This document shows, one piece after another, positions 1-8,729 of a DNA stretch of 64,000 nucleotides. The notes under the pieces are model-generated. The model worked only from the letters and a program-made list of their open reading frames with translations. It was not told where the DNA came from and searched no databases. The stretch comes from an uncultured Sunxiuqinia sp. GTDB lineage: Bacteria > Bacteroidota > Bacteroidia > Bacteroidales > Prolixibacteraceae. Position numbers and translations under genes: made by a program. Where the stretch lies: NCBI RefSeq assembly GCF_947495665.1, contig NZ_CANLZV010000005.1, forward strand, positions 186,001-250,000. Direction: 5' to 3'. How positions within the stretch are numbered: position 1 is the stretch's first letter; each line of letters opens with the position of its first letter.

Positions 1-121
1 TGCTTTTGATGTTACTTAAGCTAAATGCCTGATGTTTTTCCATGACTAAAAGAATTGTTTCGCTTTTCTCCTAAACTTTGGATATTGTGTATCTTGCCGT
101 CGGTTGATCAAAGACTGAATC

Positions 122-1084
122 ATGGGAAAAGCCAAACTTACAAATTGGATGGTCATTCTGAACCCGCAGGCCGGAAGCGGACAGGGACGCAAAGACGTGG
201 AGAAAATACGAAAACGGCTGCATAAGGCAGGTTTTCAGTTTGAATTATTTATCTCGAACTATCCGCAACATGCCATCCATCTAACGATGAAAGGGATTGA
301 GCGTGGCTACCGGAAACTGATTGTGGCTGGGGGCGATGGAACAATGAATGAGGTGGCAAACGGTGTGCTTCAGCAGCAGGTTTGTGCGCCATCGGAAGTG
401 ATTGTAGGGATGATTCCGGTAGGAACAGGCAACGATTGGATCAAAACTTTTGGTATTCCCAACAACTACAAAAAAGCGATCAAGCGGATTCGAAAAGGCA
501 AAACCATTTTGCAGGATGTCGGCTTGATCAACTACCAGGAAGGAGAACAGCAAAAACAGCGATTTTTTACGAATATGGCCGGTTTTGGCTTTGATGCTTT
601 AGTTGCCCAAAAAGCCAATCGACTGAAGGAAAAGGGACATACTGGCTGGCGGATTTACTTGCAAAGCCTGGTTACCGGTTACCTGAATTACCAAACCCGA
701 AAAGTGAGCCTTCGTTTGGATGGTGAAAAGGTGGAAGATCTGATCTTTTCGACCAGTATTGGCATTGGAAAATACAATGGTGGAGGCATGATGCAGGCGC
801 CGGGAGCCATTCCCAATAACGGGGTTTTTCAGGTGACTGTCATTCGTGAAATTGGCTTGGGCGGTATTCTAAAAAACTTGCCGGGCCTATTCAATGGCCA
901 GTTTGTGAACGATGAGCGGGTATCTGTCTTTCAGGCCAGCAAGGTGGTCGTAGCTTCTGAAAACCAGATTGAAGGTGAAGCGGACGGCGAAAACCTGGGA
1001 AACCATCAGTTCGAGCTGGAAATTTTACCACAACAACTGCAGGTGATTGTCGGGAAGAAATCAAAAGTTAAACTGCATGAATAG
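122..1084 (+). CDS. Diacylglycerol kinase family lipid kinase (YegS/DagK-like)
   Basis: A 320-residue soluble protein of the diacylglycerol/sphingosine kinase catalytic family. The N-terminus carries the nucleotide-binding pattern (NPQAGSGQG at about residues 14-22), followed by the family signature GGDGTMNEV (about 70-78) and PVGTGNDW (about 99-106), all expected of a kinase that phosphorylates a membrane lipid with ATP. Length is normal for the bacterial family (about 290-330). It is transcribed alone; the next gene is convergent. A weak promoter-like TATCTTG lies at 90-96, a suitable distance before the ATG. The exact lipid substrate cannot be read from sequence, so no symbol is given. Confidence 0.88.
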   Translation: MGKAKLTNWMVILNPQAGSGQGRKDVEKIRKRLHKAGFQFELFISNYPQHAIHLTMKGIERGYRKLIVAGGDGTMNEVANGVLQQQVCAPSEVIVGMIPVGTGNDWIKTFGIPNNYKKAIKRIRKGKTILQDVGLINYQEGEQQKQRFFTNMAGFGFDALVAQKANRLKEKGHTGWRIYLQSLVTGYLNYQTRKVSLRLDGEKVEDLIFSTSIGIGKYNGGGMMQAPGAIPNNGVFQVTVIREIGLGGILKNLPGLFNGQFVNDERVSVFQASKVVVASENQIEGEADGENLGNHQFELEILPQQLQVIVGKKSKVKLHE

Positions 1085-1097
1085 TTTGCTTTTCAGG

Positions 1098-1997
1098 CTA
1101 CTGGTCTCCATTTTCTTGACACATTCTTTCGCCTAATGCAATAATTTCCCGCGCAAGCTTTTCGCTGGTGGCGTAAAGAATTCCCCGATGGTTGAGATAA
1201 GTGGAATCCGGGCGGTTCAAATCCAGCGGATTGCCATGCATGTCGCTAACCCAGGCTCCGGCTTCCTGGTAGATGCAGGCGCTGGCAGCGTAATCCCATA
1301 GGCTACCTCCCCCCAGTTCTTTTTTGGCATATTTGAAATAGCAGGCCGGGGCTTGTTCCAGCACCCAGCAGGCATTCAGTGCGGCACCCCCCTGAAAGCG
1401 TGTTTGAAGTCCCTGATAACCCATTTTTTGGCTAATAATTTCCAGCTCTTGAAGGCTTTGTTCAAATTGCGGCAAATCTTGAAAACTGGTATCGCTAATC
1501 AGGTGTAGGGGGGCTTCCTCGGGAATTGACACTTGCCATTTTTGACCGTTGCGATAAGCTCCTTGCCCTTTTGCCGCTTTATACAGGGTTTGGGTCAGTG
1601 GGTCGTAAATAACCCCGATAACCGGCTCTCCGGCTTGCGAAACCAAGCCGATGGACACGGCGTAGCCATGCCGTTGCTTAATAAAGGCCAGCGTGCCATC
1701 CATGGGGTCGATGCACCAAAAATAATCCTTTTCGAAGCGTTCGTGGTTGTCCGGACTTTCTTCGCCCAAAGTGCCTAAATCATATTGTTTGGTGACTGCA
1801 GCCAAGGAATTCAGAATCATTTCCTGAGCCATCAGATCAACTTCAGTTACTACTTGCGAAGCCAGACTGTCGCCCACGCCTTTATTCTTCACAGCCATCT
1901 TTTGCTGGCTGTAGCTTGATATTAATTGGCCGGCTTGCTGAGCAGCATGAATAGCAGCCTTGCTGAGTATTTGAAGATCCTGTTGATTTAGTTTCAT
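1098..1997 (-). CDS. Inositol monophosphatase/CysQ-family phosphatase
   Basis: About 299 residues, Mg-dependent, Li-sensitive phosphatase superfamily. The metal-binding motifs are visible: GEESPD (first acidic motif), DPMDGT (the family signature) and the C-terminal GGSLWDYAAS motif. Members hydrolyse inositol monophosphate, 3'-phosphoadenosine 5'-phosphate (CysQ) or sugar bisphosphates; the sequence does not decide among them. An upstream ATG at 2051 would overlap the preceding gene by 44 bases. The ATG at 1997, giving an N-terminus MKLNQQDLQ and an 10-base gap after the upstream stop, is preferred. It is probably co-transcribed with the phosphotransferase gene upstream. Confidence 0.85.
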   Translation of the reverse strand: MKLNQQDLQILSKAAIHAAQQAGQLISSYSQQKMAVKNKGVGDSLASQVVTEVDLMAQEMILNSLAAVTKQYDLGTLGEESPDNHERFEKDYFWCIDPMDGTLAFIKQRHGYAVSIGLVSQAGEPVIGVIYDPLTQTLYKAAKGQGAYRNGQKWQVSIPEEAPLHLISDTSFQDLPQFEQSLQELEIISQKMGYQGLQTRFQGGAALNACWVLEQAPACYFKYAKKELGGGSLWDYAASACIYQEAGAWVSDMHGNPLDLNRPDSTYLNHRGILYATSEKLAREIIALGERMCQENGDQ

Positions 1998-2007
1998 GGT
2001 AATGGGC

Positions 2008-2985
2008 TTACGAATTAATGTGTTTAACAACGCGACGGGCCAGTCGTTCACTGTAACTGTTTATTTTCCAATGGCCGGGGCTCCAGCCTTTCAGAAAGCG
2101 GTGAAAATCGGTCCAGGCTACCGGGAAAAGTTCGCGCCAGTTGGCTTCCAATGCATCCTGATCGATGGCTGGCTTTTGGGGGGTCAGCGCTTGCCGCAAA
2201 GCCTGAAAGTAGGTGTCCAGCAGCTGACTTTCCAGGCGTTCACAATCCTCTTCGTACAAACAGCTGCCAATAAAATAGGCCACATCTTTCATGCCGCATC
2301 CGCCGCCTACATATTGAAAATCGACGGCTGCGACGTTTTTCCCGTCGGGTGAAAAGCAGAAGTTGGCCAGCTTGGCATCGCCATGTACAAAAGTTTGAAA
2401 CGGGCTTTCGCGTAGTTGTTGGTCAATGGCTCGGGCCGCTTTTTTCAGCGGAAGATCATCCAGTACTTTCAACTCATCAGGGCGGGTATCCAGGTGCCAG
2501 TAAGTACCTACTTCCCAAAGTCCGTTTGGTTTTTCATGCATGAAAGTGGCATGGAAATTAGCCAGCCATTGCAGGCAGGTAGCCAATTCATTCCAGCTAA
2601 CGGAGGATTTTCGCTTCGGGTATCCGGCTTCGTCTAAATCTTCCATCACCATCAGCACTTCGTCGCCCTGGCTTTCCAGTGCCAGGCAATGCGGAATGCG
2701 GCAGGTTTCATCGCATTGCTTGCTCCAGTTTTTATACCAGTTGGTTTCAACCTGGTACGAATGCAGTTTGCGCTGATGCGAGAGGTCGGTGTTCCAGCCA
2801 CGTGGGTGATGGTCCTGGTTGGGCAGGCGAACATGCTTGACCACCACGCTCCTGTAGGACGATCCCTGTAGCTGATAACGATCAATGCTGCCATAGCCGC
2901 TCCACAGGCTTTGGATGTGTTCTTTGTTGGTCAGTTTACTGGCTCCGGTTGCTTCCCGGATGATTTGCAAAAAGTACTCATTCAT
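2008..2985 (-). CDS. Aminoglycoside-phosphotransferase/ecdysteroid-kinase-like protein
   Basis: A 325-residue protein with the protein-kinase-like fold of the APH/choline kinase group. The catalytic loop reads [11 protein letters not shown] (HGDxxxxN, about residues 204-214) and the metal-binding motif reads AAVDFQYVG (DFQ in place of DFG, as in choline and ecdysteroid kinases). It should transfer phosphate from ATP to a small hydroxylated substrate, which is unknown. It is the first gene of a probable two-gene unit with the IMPase-family phosphatase, so kinase and phosphatase may act on related small molecules (inference). A perfect -7 box lies upstream at 3020-3027. Confidence 0.78.
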   Translation of the reverse strand: MNEYFLQIIREATGASKLTNKEHIQSLWSGYGSIDRYQLQGSSYRSVVVKHVRLPNQDHHPRGWNTDLSHQRKLHSYQVETNWYKNWSKQCDETCRIPHCLALESQGDEVLMVMEDLDEAGYPKRKSSVSWNELATCLQWLANFHATFMHEKPNGLWEVGTYWHLDTRPDELKVLDDLPLKKAARAIDQQLRESPFQTFVHGDAKLANFCFSPDGKNVAAVDFQYVGGGCGMKDVAYFIGSCLYEEDCERLESQLLDTYFQALRQALTPQKPAIDQDALEANWRELFPVAWTDFHRFLKGWSPGHWKINSYSERLARRVVKHINS

Positions 2986-3019
2986 AGTGTCAACGCTTGC
3001 TTTTCCCTGAAATAAGGCG

Positions 3020-3027
3020 CAAAGATA
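3020..3027 (-). promoter_or_regulatory. Bacteroidota -7 promoter box for the phosphotransferase gene
   Basis: On the minus strand this reads TATCTTTG, a perfect match to the Bacteroidota -7 consensus TAnnTTTG. It lies 35 bases before the start codon at 2985, giving a leader of roughly 25-30 bases. Confidence 0.6.
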
Positions 3028-3090
3028 ATGATTCAGGTGTGTTAAGCGAATTCCCCGGAAGAGCAGCCAGCAAACGGGACGTTAATTCAA

Positions 3091-3543
3091 TCAGGTGTGA
3101 GGCCGGTAAGCGGGATTGTTCTGGTTGTAAAACGGATCGCGCAGGCAGACAATGGCCAGACCCAATTCGATGGCCGTAAAGGTGAGCCAAAAAAGATTGA
3201 ATGATCCCAGATGCATCATCAGGCCGAGGGCTGCAAACACAATGGTAACGATAACCGTCCAGCGTTTACCTCTGAATAAACCGATTGTTACCAATACCTT
3301 CAGAATGAAGAAAGGAAGGCCGAATATAACGACCAGAACGCCAATGGAACCGATAGCTAGTGAGGGGAGAAGAGACTCTACATCGGGAAGCGCAAAGGCG
3401 GAGAATAAACCCCCTACGGTGAGGCCTAACATGATGACAAAGAAAAACAGGATGGAGAATAGAATTTGAGCGACGCCGATGAGCCCCAATACGGTTCCTT
3501 GCCACGGAATTACAGGTTTTGGTGAGGGTGAGAGAAGTTCCAT
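3091..3543 (-). CDS. Hypothetical integral membrane protein
   Basis: A 150-residue protein with about four predicted membrane helices (about residues 17-50, 62-90, 95-112 and 115-132) and a short polar C-terminus ending NPAYRPHT. I recognise no enzymatic motif and cannot assign a family. Hydrophobic pattern, absence of frame breaks and a reasonable ATG support a real gene. It sits alone between the phosphotransferase and the divergent HAD phosphatase. Confidence 0.6.
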   Translation of the reverse strand: MELLSPSPKPVIPWQGTVLGLIGVAQILFSILFFFVIMLGLTVGGLFSAFALPDVESLLPSLAIGSIGVLVVIFGLPFFILKVLVTIGLFRGKRWTVIVTIVFAALGLMMHLGSFNLFWLTFTAIELGLAIVCLRDPFYNQNNPAYRPHT

Positions 3544-3690
3544 AAGGTTTTGTATTTGGTTAAATTACCAGTGAAATTAAAACATAATCTCATCAGTCGC
3601 AAGTACTTTGCAGCCTGATTCGGTAAAACCCGAATGAAGCTTTTTAAGCTTTCGATATTTTCCACTTACTTTGTTGTTAAAACAGACGAT

Positions 3691-4338
3691 ATGACCCATT
3701 TCTCGCACCTTATTTTCGACTTGGACGGAACGCTGGTAAACTCGAAGCTTGGCTTGCATAATGCGTTAAACTATGTGTTGGATGCCATGTCGCTCGACCT
3801 GGATAGTGAGGCTGTTATTGATCAATTAATTGGACCTCCGATTCAGGATGGCTTGAAGCATATTCTGAATTTTGACGAGAAGCAAAGTCAGCTGGCTATG
3901 AGGCTTTTTCGGGAGTACTACAGTGAGCGTGGGATGTACGAGGCTGAAGTGTATCCCGGTATCTTGGAATTGCTGCAGGAGTTGGATGGGCAGGGGCGAA
4001 AGCTGTATGTGGCCACTTCGAAGAAAGATGAGTTTATGAAGCGGGTTTTGCGCCACTTCGAACTGGATCGTTACCTGGTAGATGCCGAAGGAGCGGGAAG
4101 TGGCGAGAAACATACCAAGGCCGAGCTGATTACCCGGGTGATGGATCGAAACCAAATTTTTCCTTCGCAAGAAGTGGTGATGGTTGGCGATACCAAATTC
4201 GATATTGTAGGCGGAAAGGCCAATGAAATAAGCACGATTGCAGTGGGCTATGGGTTTGGCAACAACGAGGATCTTAAAAGCCTAAATCCGGACTATTTTG
4301 TCGAAGAGGCCGAAGACTTGTTTGATTTATTGGCTTGA
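3691..4338 (+). CDS. HAD-superfamily phosphatase (phosphoglycolate phosphatase-like)
   Basis: A 215-residue haloacid dehalogenase-type hydrolase. Motif I is FDLDGTLVNS at the N-terminus, motif II is the threonine/serine in VATSKK, motif III is the lysine near GEKHTKAEL, and motif IV is MVGDTKFDI. The alpha-helical cap between motifs I and II (about residues 15-85) is the Gph/PGMB type. An in-frame ATG exists 57 bases upstream, but the conserved N-terminus starts at 3691 and a near-consensus -7 box (TTACTTTG, 3666-3673) would lie inside the longer version, so 3691 is preferred. Substrate is unproven: phosphoglycolate, a nucleotide or a sugar phosphate. Confidence 0.82.
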   Translation: MTHFSHLIFDLDGTLVNSKLGLHNALNYVLDAMSLDLDSEAVIDQLIGPPIQDGLKHILNFDEKQSQLAMRLFREYYSERGMYEAEVYPGILELLQELDGQGRKLYVATSKKDEFMKRVLRHFELDRYLVDAEGAGSGEKHTKAELITRVMDRNQIFPSQEVVMVGDTKFDIVGGKANEISTIAVGYGFGNNEDLKSLNPDYFVEEAEDLFDLLA

Positions 4339-4455
4339 TGAAGTTTAACTTTTAGCCAACTACCACGACCATCGGCCAGTTTTTCATTTACTACCTGCCA
4401 TTCACTTTGGAGACAAAAGCAGAGGTTCTCTGGAATTGGTTTTCAAATGGTGGTC

Positions 4456-4486
4456 AAAAAAAATCCCGAACCGGAGTCCAGGATTT
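4456..4486 (-). terminator. Rho-independent terminator after pheS
   Basis: On the minus strand AAATCC ... GGATTT forms a GC-containing hairpin with a 14-base loop region that can extend the stem, followed directly by a run of eight T. It lies 24 bases after the pheS stop. Confidence 0.6.
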
Positions 4487-4509
4487 CTTTGTGTGAATTT
4501 ATTTTTATT

Positions 4510-5529
4510 CTAATATGCTGATTCAAATTGACGTAGGAAACGAACGTCGTTTTCGAAGAAATGGCGGATGTCTTTGATTCCGTATTTCAACATGGTAATT
4601 CGTTCAATTCCCATTCCGAAGGCAAATCCGGTGTATTTTTTCGAGTCAATACCGCAGGAATCCAAAACGTTTGGATCAATCATTCCGCAACCCAAAATCT
4701 CAAGCCATCCGGTGTATTTACAAACGTTACAGCCCTTTCCGCCACAAATGGAGCAGCTCACATCCATTTCAGCCGATGGCTCGGTAAATGGGAAGTAAGA
4801 TGGGCGCAGACGAATCTCGGTTTTTTCGCCAAACAGTTCGCGTGAGAAGTACAGCAGCGTCTGCTTCAAATCGGCAAACGATACGTTTTCATCCACATAC
4901 AGTCCTTCAATTTGGTGGAAAATACAGTGGGCACGAGCTGAAATGGCTTCGTTGCGGAAAACGCGTCCGGGGAAAATTGCGCGGATGGGAGGTTGTGTTT
5001 TCTGCATCACACGGGCCTGCACACTGGACGTGTGGGTACGTAGCAGCACATCCGGATCTTTTTCAATGAAGAAAGTATCCTGCATGTCGCGTGCGGGGTG
5101 CTCCGGTGGGAAATTCAAGGCCGAGAACACATGCCAGTCGTCTTCAATTTCGGGGCCTTCAGCCACGGTAAATCCAAGACGGGCAAATATTTCAACAATT
5201 TCATTACGAACAATGGCCAGTGGGTGACGCGTTCCCAGTCGCATGGGTTCACCCGGGCGGCTCAAGTCAGTGCTTCCATCTCCCTGATCAGCATTCTCAA
5301 AGCTTTCTTTTAGCTCGTTAATCTTATCGAGGGCCTTATTCTTTAAAACATTGATGGCTTGTCCAACAGCTTTTTTCTGCTCGGCAGGTACCGTTTTAAA
5401 ATCAGCAAACAATTGGCTAACCAATCCTTTTTTACTGATATACTTGATGCGGAGTTCTTCCACTTCGTCTTTACCTGAAGCACTCAAGGCTTCAATTTCC
5501 TCTTGTAACTGCTTAATTTTGTCTAACAT
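4510..5529 (-). CDS. pheS: Phenylalanyl-tRNA synthetase alpha subunit
   Basis: A 339-residue class II aminoacyl-tRNA synthetase alpha subunit, the normal bacterial length. The N-terminal coiled-coil arm (residues about 1-85) binds tRNA-Phe. The catalytic core shows HPLAIVRNEI, the motif 2 region FPGRVFRNEAISARAHCIFH and motif 3 GMGIERITMLKYGI. Cysteines in DVSCSICGGKGCNVC form a zinc-knuckle-like cluster as seen in many PheS. Start: the frame is open further upstream to 5607, but the family start MLDKIKQLQEEI and a promoter box at 5555-5562 place the ATG at 5529. The beta subunit gene pheT is not adjacent, as is usual in this phylum. Confidence 0.96.
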   Translation of the reverse strand: MLDKIKQLQEEIEALSASGKDEVEELRIKYISKKGLVSQLFADFKTVPAEQKKAVGQAINVLKNKALDKINELKESFENADQGDGSTDLSRPGEPMRLGTRHPLAIVRNEIVEIFARLGFTVAEGPEIEDDWHVFSALNFPPEHPARDMQDTFFIEKDPDVLLRTHTSSVQARVMQKTQPPIRAIFPGRVFRNEAISARAHCIFHQIEGLYVDENVSFADLKQTLLYFSRELFGEKTEIRLRPSYFPFTEPSAEMDVSCSICGGKGCNVCKYTGWLEILGCGMIDPNVLDSCGIDSKKYTGFAFGMGIERITMLKYGIKDIRHFFENDVRFLRQFESAY

Positions 5530-5554
5530 CGTCTGTCCTGTTGAAATAGATCGG

Positions 5555-5562
5555 CAAAGATA
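5555..5562 (-). promoter_or_regulatory. -7 promoter box of pheS
   Basis: Minus strand TATCTTTG, a perfect TAnnTTTG, 26 bases before the pheS ATG. It lies inside the longer open frame and therefore also supports the shorter start. It suggests pheS has its own promoter rather than depending on the cyclophilin genes upstream. Confidence 0.62.
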
Positions 5563-5611
5563 ATCATTCAAGGGGGAAAACGTAAATTGGATGGAAGGAA
5601 ATACCAAAAGC

Positions 5612-6952
5612 CTAGTCGATAATGGTGATTTTTTTCACCCGAATATCGTTTAAGGGCCTGAAATCTTCATCTGTTTGAAGCTTTACTATTTCATCGGCTA
5701 CCTGCAACCCATCGACCACTTCACCAAAAATGGTGTAGGTTCCGTCCAGGTGAGGAGCACCGCCCTCAATTTTGTAAATCCGCCGTTGTTCGGGCGTAAA
5801 CCGTTGTCCATTCTCTTCTTCAATGGCATCCAGTTCACTGTCGGAGTACACCCGGCCGGTGACAATGTAAAACTGGGAGCCATCGGAACGACGTTTGCTG
5901 TTGCCGCGATCGGGCTTTCGGGGGGAGCCTATCATGCCCCGCCGATGGAAGAAGCCTGGAACAATATGAGCCGGCAGGGTGTAACCGGGACCTTTCCAGC
6001 CTACAATGTCATTGGGGCCGGCGTAGCGGGTGTCCGCAGCACCGCTTTGAATGCCAAAGCCTTTGATTACACGGTGAATCAGTAGGCTGTCGTAGTAGTT
6101 TTCACGCACCAGCCGGATAAAATTATCACGGTATTCGGGCGTTTCGTTGAACAGCCGGATCTGAATCGTGCCATAGTCGGTTTCCATGCGCAAGCCTTTA
6201 ACTTTGCTGTTGGCTTTGCTCATGGCCTCGCTCGCCTGGGTGCGCAAGTTTTCCAGTTTTTGCACGGTTGCTGATTGCTTCTCCAGTAGGGCTGCAATGT
6301 AGGTTGACGGAATAACCAAATTTTGGTTTTCGTAGGTAACAACTTCCGCATAACCCAGGCCAATGCACTGAAGGTTGGAAACAAAGACCGGAGTTCCGTA
6401 AGATTTTGATCGGAAGAGGTTGTCAACGCGGTATTGGTTAACCCCGGCAACCTTGCCGTAATTGAGCACCTGGCCGCGATGCAGGGGGAGGGTGTTGCTT
6501 TGAGGTTTGGTCAGGTAGATGCTTTTGGCGGTTTTGGGAACAATGCCCGGATAAAGCGGAATGGGGGTGCGTTCAATGCCTTCTACCTTTAGCAGCACCA
6601 GATTGTTGATCCGGTCAACGGCCAGAAACCCTGAAATGGCATAGGTCTTCTCTTCATCAAATGGAGTGATGCGGACATCTGTGGCATTCTTGAGCATGGA
6701 TAGCCGGCATACAATCTCCTGTTTGCCAACAAAGAATGCCGTTTCGCTTTCTAAAAAACGCCCCTTGTTGAAGCTTTCAATTTTAACCAGCGATGGAACG
6801 ACTTGAGCATAGTTTTGAGCCGAATCAGCTGGTTTCGCTTTTGCTTGTTTCGCCTCAGGCGAAGTGTTTTTCTCTTTTTGAGAAGACGATGTGCAGCTAA
6901 TCAGGTGTCCGCAAATGAGCAGAAAAAACAAGGCGTACTTTAGGTATTTCAT
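5612..6952 (-). CDS. Lipoprotein: degenerate trypsin-like domain fused to cyclophilin PPIase
   Basis: A 446-residue predicted lipoprotein (signal peptide and lipobox LISC, Cys at about 20). Residues about 50-230 look like a trypsin/HtrA-type beta-barrel: ETAFFVGKQEIVC, then NNLVLLKV, then SYGTPVFVSNLQCIGLG. All three catalytic positions appear replaced (Ser-Met-Leu where HV(I/V) is expected, Asn-Asn where Asp is expected, Tyr in place of the GNSGGP serine), so it should not be a protease. A helical linker (about 230-255) leads to a cyclophilin domain (about 260-446) with HRVIKGFGIQSG, GSQFYIV and YTIFGEVV; the catalytic Arg is kept. Last of three translationally coupled cyclophilin genes (ATGA overlap). 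Probably a periplasmic folding factor with a peptide-binding pseudoprotease (inference). Confidence 0.82.
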   Translation of the reverse strand: MKYLKYALFFLLICGHLISCTSSSQKEKNTSPEAKQAKAKPADSAQNYAQVVPSLVKIESFNKGRFLESETAFFVGKQEIVCRLSMLKNATDVRITPFDEEKTYAISGFLAVDRINNLVLLKVEGIERTPIPLYPGIVPKTAKSIYLTKPQSNTLPLHRGQVLNYGKVAGVNQYRVDNLFRSKSYGTPVFVSNLQCIGLGYAEVVTYENQNLVIPSTYIAALLEKQSATVQKLENLRTQASEAMSKANSKVKGLRMETDYGTIQIRLFNETPEYRDNFIRLVRENYYDSLLIHRVIKGFGIQSGAADTRYAGPNDIVGWKGPGYTLPAHIVPGFFHRRGMIGSPRKPDRGNSKRRSDGSQFYIVTGRVYSDSELDAIEEENGQRFTPEQRRIYKIEGGAPHLDGTYTIFGEVVDGLQVADEIVKLQTDEDFRPLNDIRVKKITIID

Positions 6953-7758
6953 TCGATCAGATTCACTTCAATGGTTACATCTTTCAGGGGGCGGTTGTTT
7001 TCATCGGTTTCCAGCGCAGCAATTTTATCAATCACCTCAAAACCGCTGATGCACTGGCCAAAAATGGTGTACTTGCCATCCAGATCAGGATAACCGCCCA
7101 CGGTGGTGTATGCTTTGCGCTGAGCCTCGGAGAACTCCAGTACATTTGGATTGAGTTGATAGGCCGATTCAATGTCTCTTTTAACTCGTTCGGCAATGGC
7201 CCGAAACTCATCCACTTTCTTCTCGGCTTTCAACTGTTTTAGCTCCTCCCGGATAGCGGGGGTGTAAATCTGTTTCGTAATCTTTTTACGAATGGGACGG
7301 TTAACAGCCATTTCCAGCGTATCCAGCTGTCCTTCTGTAAAAACCTGGCCTTTTACGATGTAGAATTGCGAAATATCGGACTGCTTGAAGGGGTTAACCT
7401 CATCGGGTTGACGGGGAGCACACAAGGCACCTTTTTGATGGTAATAGTGTTTCAGAATTTCATCATCTACCGTATGTTCCGGATCGCCATAACCAATGCG
7501 CTTGCCGGGAGGTGCGTTGCGCGATGACTTGGAGCCTCCCTGGATCAAGAAGTTTTGAATGACACGGTAGAATAAGGTTCCATCGTAGTAGCCCTCGCTG
7601 GCCAGCTTGATGAAGGCATTGCGGTGTTTGGGCGTGTCGTTGTACAGTTCAAACTTCATGGTGCCCAGGTTGGTTTTAATTTCAACCACCCGGTCTTGCG
7701 CCTGACTCACGTTGTGCAGGCTCAGTAAAAAGAGTATGATCAGTGTTAGTTGCTTCAT
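6949..7758 (-). CDS. Secreted cyclophilin-type peptidylprolyl isomerase
   Basis: A 269-residue cyclophilin that catalyses cis-trans isomerisation at proline. A cleavable signal peptide ends SQAQ-D, so the protein is periplasmic and not a lipoprotein. The active-site run FYRVIQNFLIQGGS holds the catalytic Arg, Phe and Gln; ISQFYIVKG and DGKYTIFGQ complete the barrel. Between them is a charged helical insertion of about 80 residues (about 140-220), absent from classical cyclophilins and shared with the upstream paralogue. The start overlaps the upstream stop by one base (TAATG) and its end overlaps the next gene by four (ATGA), so the three genes are probably translated in a coupled manner. Confidence 0.92.
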   Translation of the reverse strand: MKQLTLIILFLLSLHNVSQAQDRVVEIKTNLGTMKFELYNDTPKHRNAFIKLASEGYYDGTLFYRVIQNFLIQGGSKSSRNAPPGKRIGYGDPEHTVDDEILKHYYHQKGALCAPRQPDEVNPFKQSDISQFYIVKGQVFTEGQLDTLEMAVNRPIRKKITKQIYTPAIREELKQLKAEKKVDEFRAIAERVKRDIESAYQLNPNVLEFSEAQRKAYTTVGGYPDLDGKYTIFGQCISGFEVIDKIAALETDENNRPLKDVTIEVNLIE

Positions 7759-8582
7759 TAATCCAGTACTTTCACTTTCATTTGAATATCTTCTACCGGA
7801 CGGTCATACCGGTCTGTTTCAACGGCAGCAATTTTGTCCAGCACATCCAGTCCATCAATCACTTCGCCAAAGATGGTGTATTCCTGATCCAGTGAGGGAT
7901 AGCCTCCAACAGTGGTGTAAGCCTCACGGCGCTCGGCTGACAGTTTTTTCGCAGGCAGCTGGCTGGCTTCTGCGTTGGCTTCTTCTCTGATTTCAACGAC
8001 ACGAATATTGAATTGATCCTGATCGCCGGCTTTCCGAAGCTCGTTCAGTTCTTGTTGAGCCTGATCCAAATGTTTTTTCATGATGGCTCGTTGTTGTTGC
8101 TGATTCATCTTTTGTTCCAGCGTGTCTAAGGCACCTGGCGTGAATACCGTTCCCTGCAAAATATAAAACTGGGAACCCGATGAACGCTTTTCCGGGTTGT
8201 CAGGGCCTCCCCGCCGGGCAGCAGCAAGCACGCCCTTTTTGTGGAAAAACTGATCGTTAATCTCAGCTGGCAGCGTGTAGCCCGGATCGCCTCCACCCAG
8301 CCGCTGGCCTGGTGTCGCATTCTTCGAATCCGGATCGCCTCCCTGAATCATAAAATTCTCAATGATCCGATGAAAGAGCAATCCGTCATAAAAACCTTCA
8401 TTGGCCAGTTTGATAAAATTATCGCGGTGAATAGGCGTTTCATCAAACAAACGGAGGGTGATGTCGCCATAGGAGGTCTCTATCTTTACCACACTGCCGT
8501 TTTCTTTGTTACTTTTCGAGTTTACACATGAAACCTGGAAAAACAAGAATCCGGCAAGGCAGGTTATCAGGAGCTTTTTCAT
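7758..8582 (-). CDS. Lipoprotein cyclophilin-type peptidylprolyl isomerase
   Basis: About 274 residues. The N-terminus MKKLLITCLAGFLFF leads to a lipobox QVSC, so the mature protein is lipid-anchored. The cyclophilin core is intact: LFHRIIENFMIQGGD, GSQFYILQG and QEYTIFGEVIDG. A helical insertion rich in Gln, Glu and Lys (about residues 165-240) matches the one in the downstream paralogue. The frame is open far upstream (to 8816), but the signal peptide and a perfect -7 box at 8639-8646 fix the start at 8582. First gene of the cyclophilin trio. Confidence 0.92.
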   Translation of the reverse strand: MKKLLITCLAGFLFFQVSCVNSKSNKENGSVVKIETSYGDITLRLFDETPIHRDNFIKLANEGFYDGLLFHRIIENFMIQGGDPDSKNATPGQRLGGGDPGYTLPAEINDQFFHKKGVLAAARRGGPDNPEKRSSGSQFYILQGTVFTPGALDTLEQKMNQQQQRAIMKKHLDQAQQELNELRKAGDQDQFNIRVVEIREEANAEASQLPAKKLSAERREAYTTVGGYPSLDQEYTIFGEVIDGLDVLDKIAAVETDRYDRPVEDIQMKVKVLD

Positions 8583-8638
8583 AGAATTTGCTTTAATTAT
8601 TGAGATCATTTTAAGATGCTGTTGCTTTAGCGTTTGCA

Positions 8639-8646
8639 CAAATATA
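8639..8646 (-). promoter_or_regulatory. -7 promoter box of the cyclophilin operon
   Basis: Minus strand TATATTTG, a perfect TAnnTTTG, 57 bases before the ATG of the first cyclophilin. No good TTTG was found at -33. Confidence 0.55.
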
Positions 8647-8729
8647 ATTAAACTTGGGAGTGTCACGAAACGAAGATTGTAATTGCGAAAATCAGGACGT
8701 CTCTTAAAAATAAGTATCTTGACGGCCTC

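Noticed and set aside
1-121. Left-edge segment searched for the end of a preceding gene
   Set aside because: No convincing coding end or RNA gene seen; only the weak promoter of the lipid kinase gene.
2990-3190. Minus-strand frame of 66 codons between the phosphotransferase and the membrane protein
   Set aside because: Overlaps the 3' part of the membrane protein gene and the phosphotransferase promoter; no motif.
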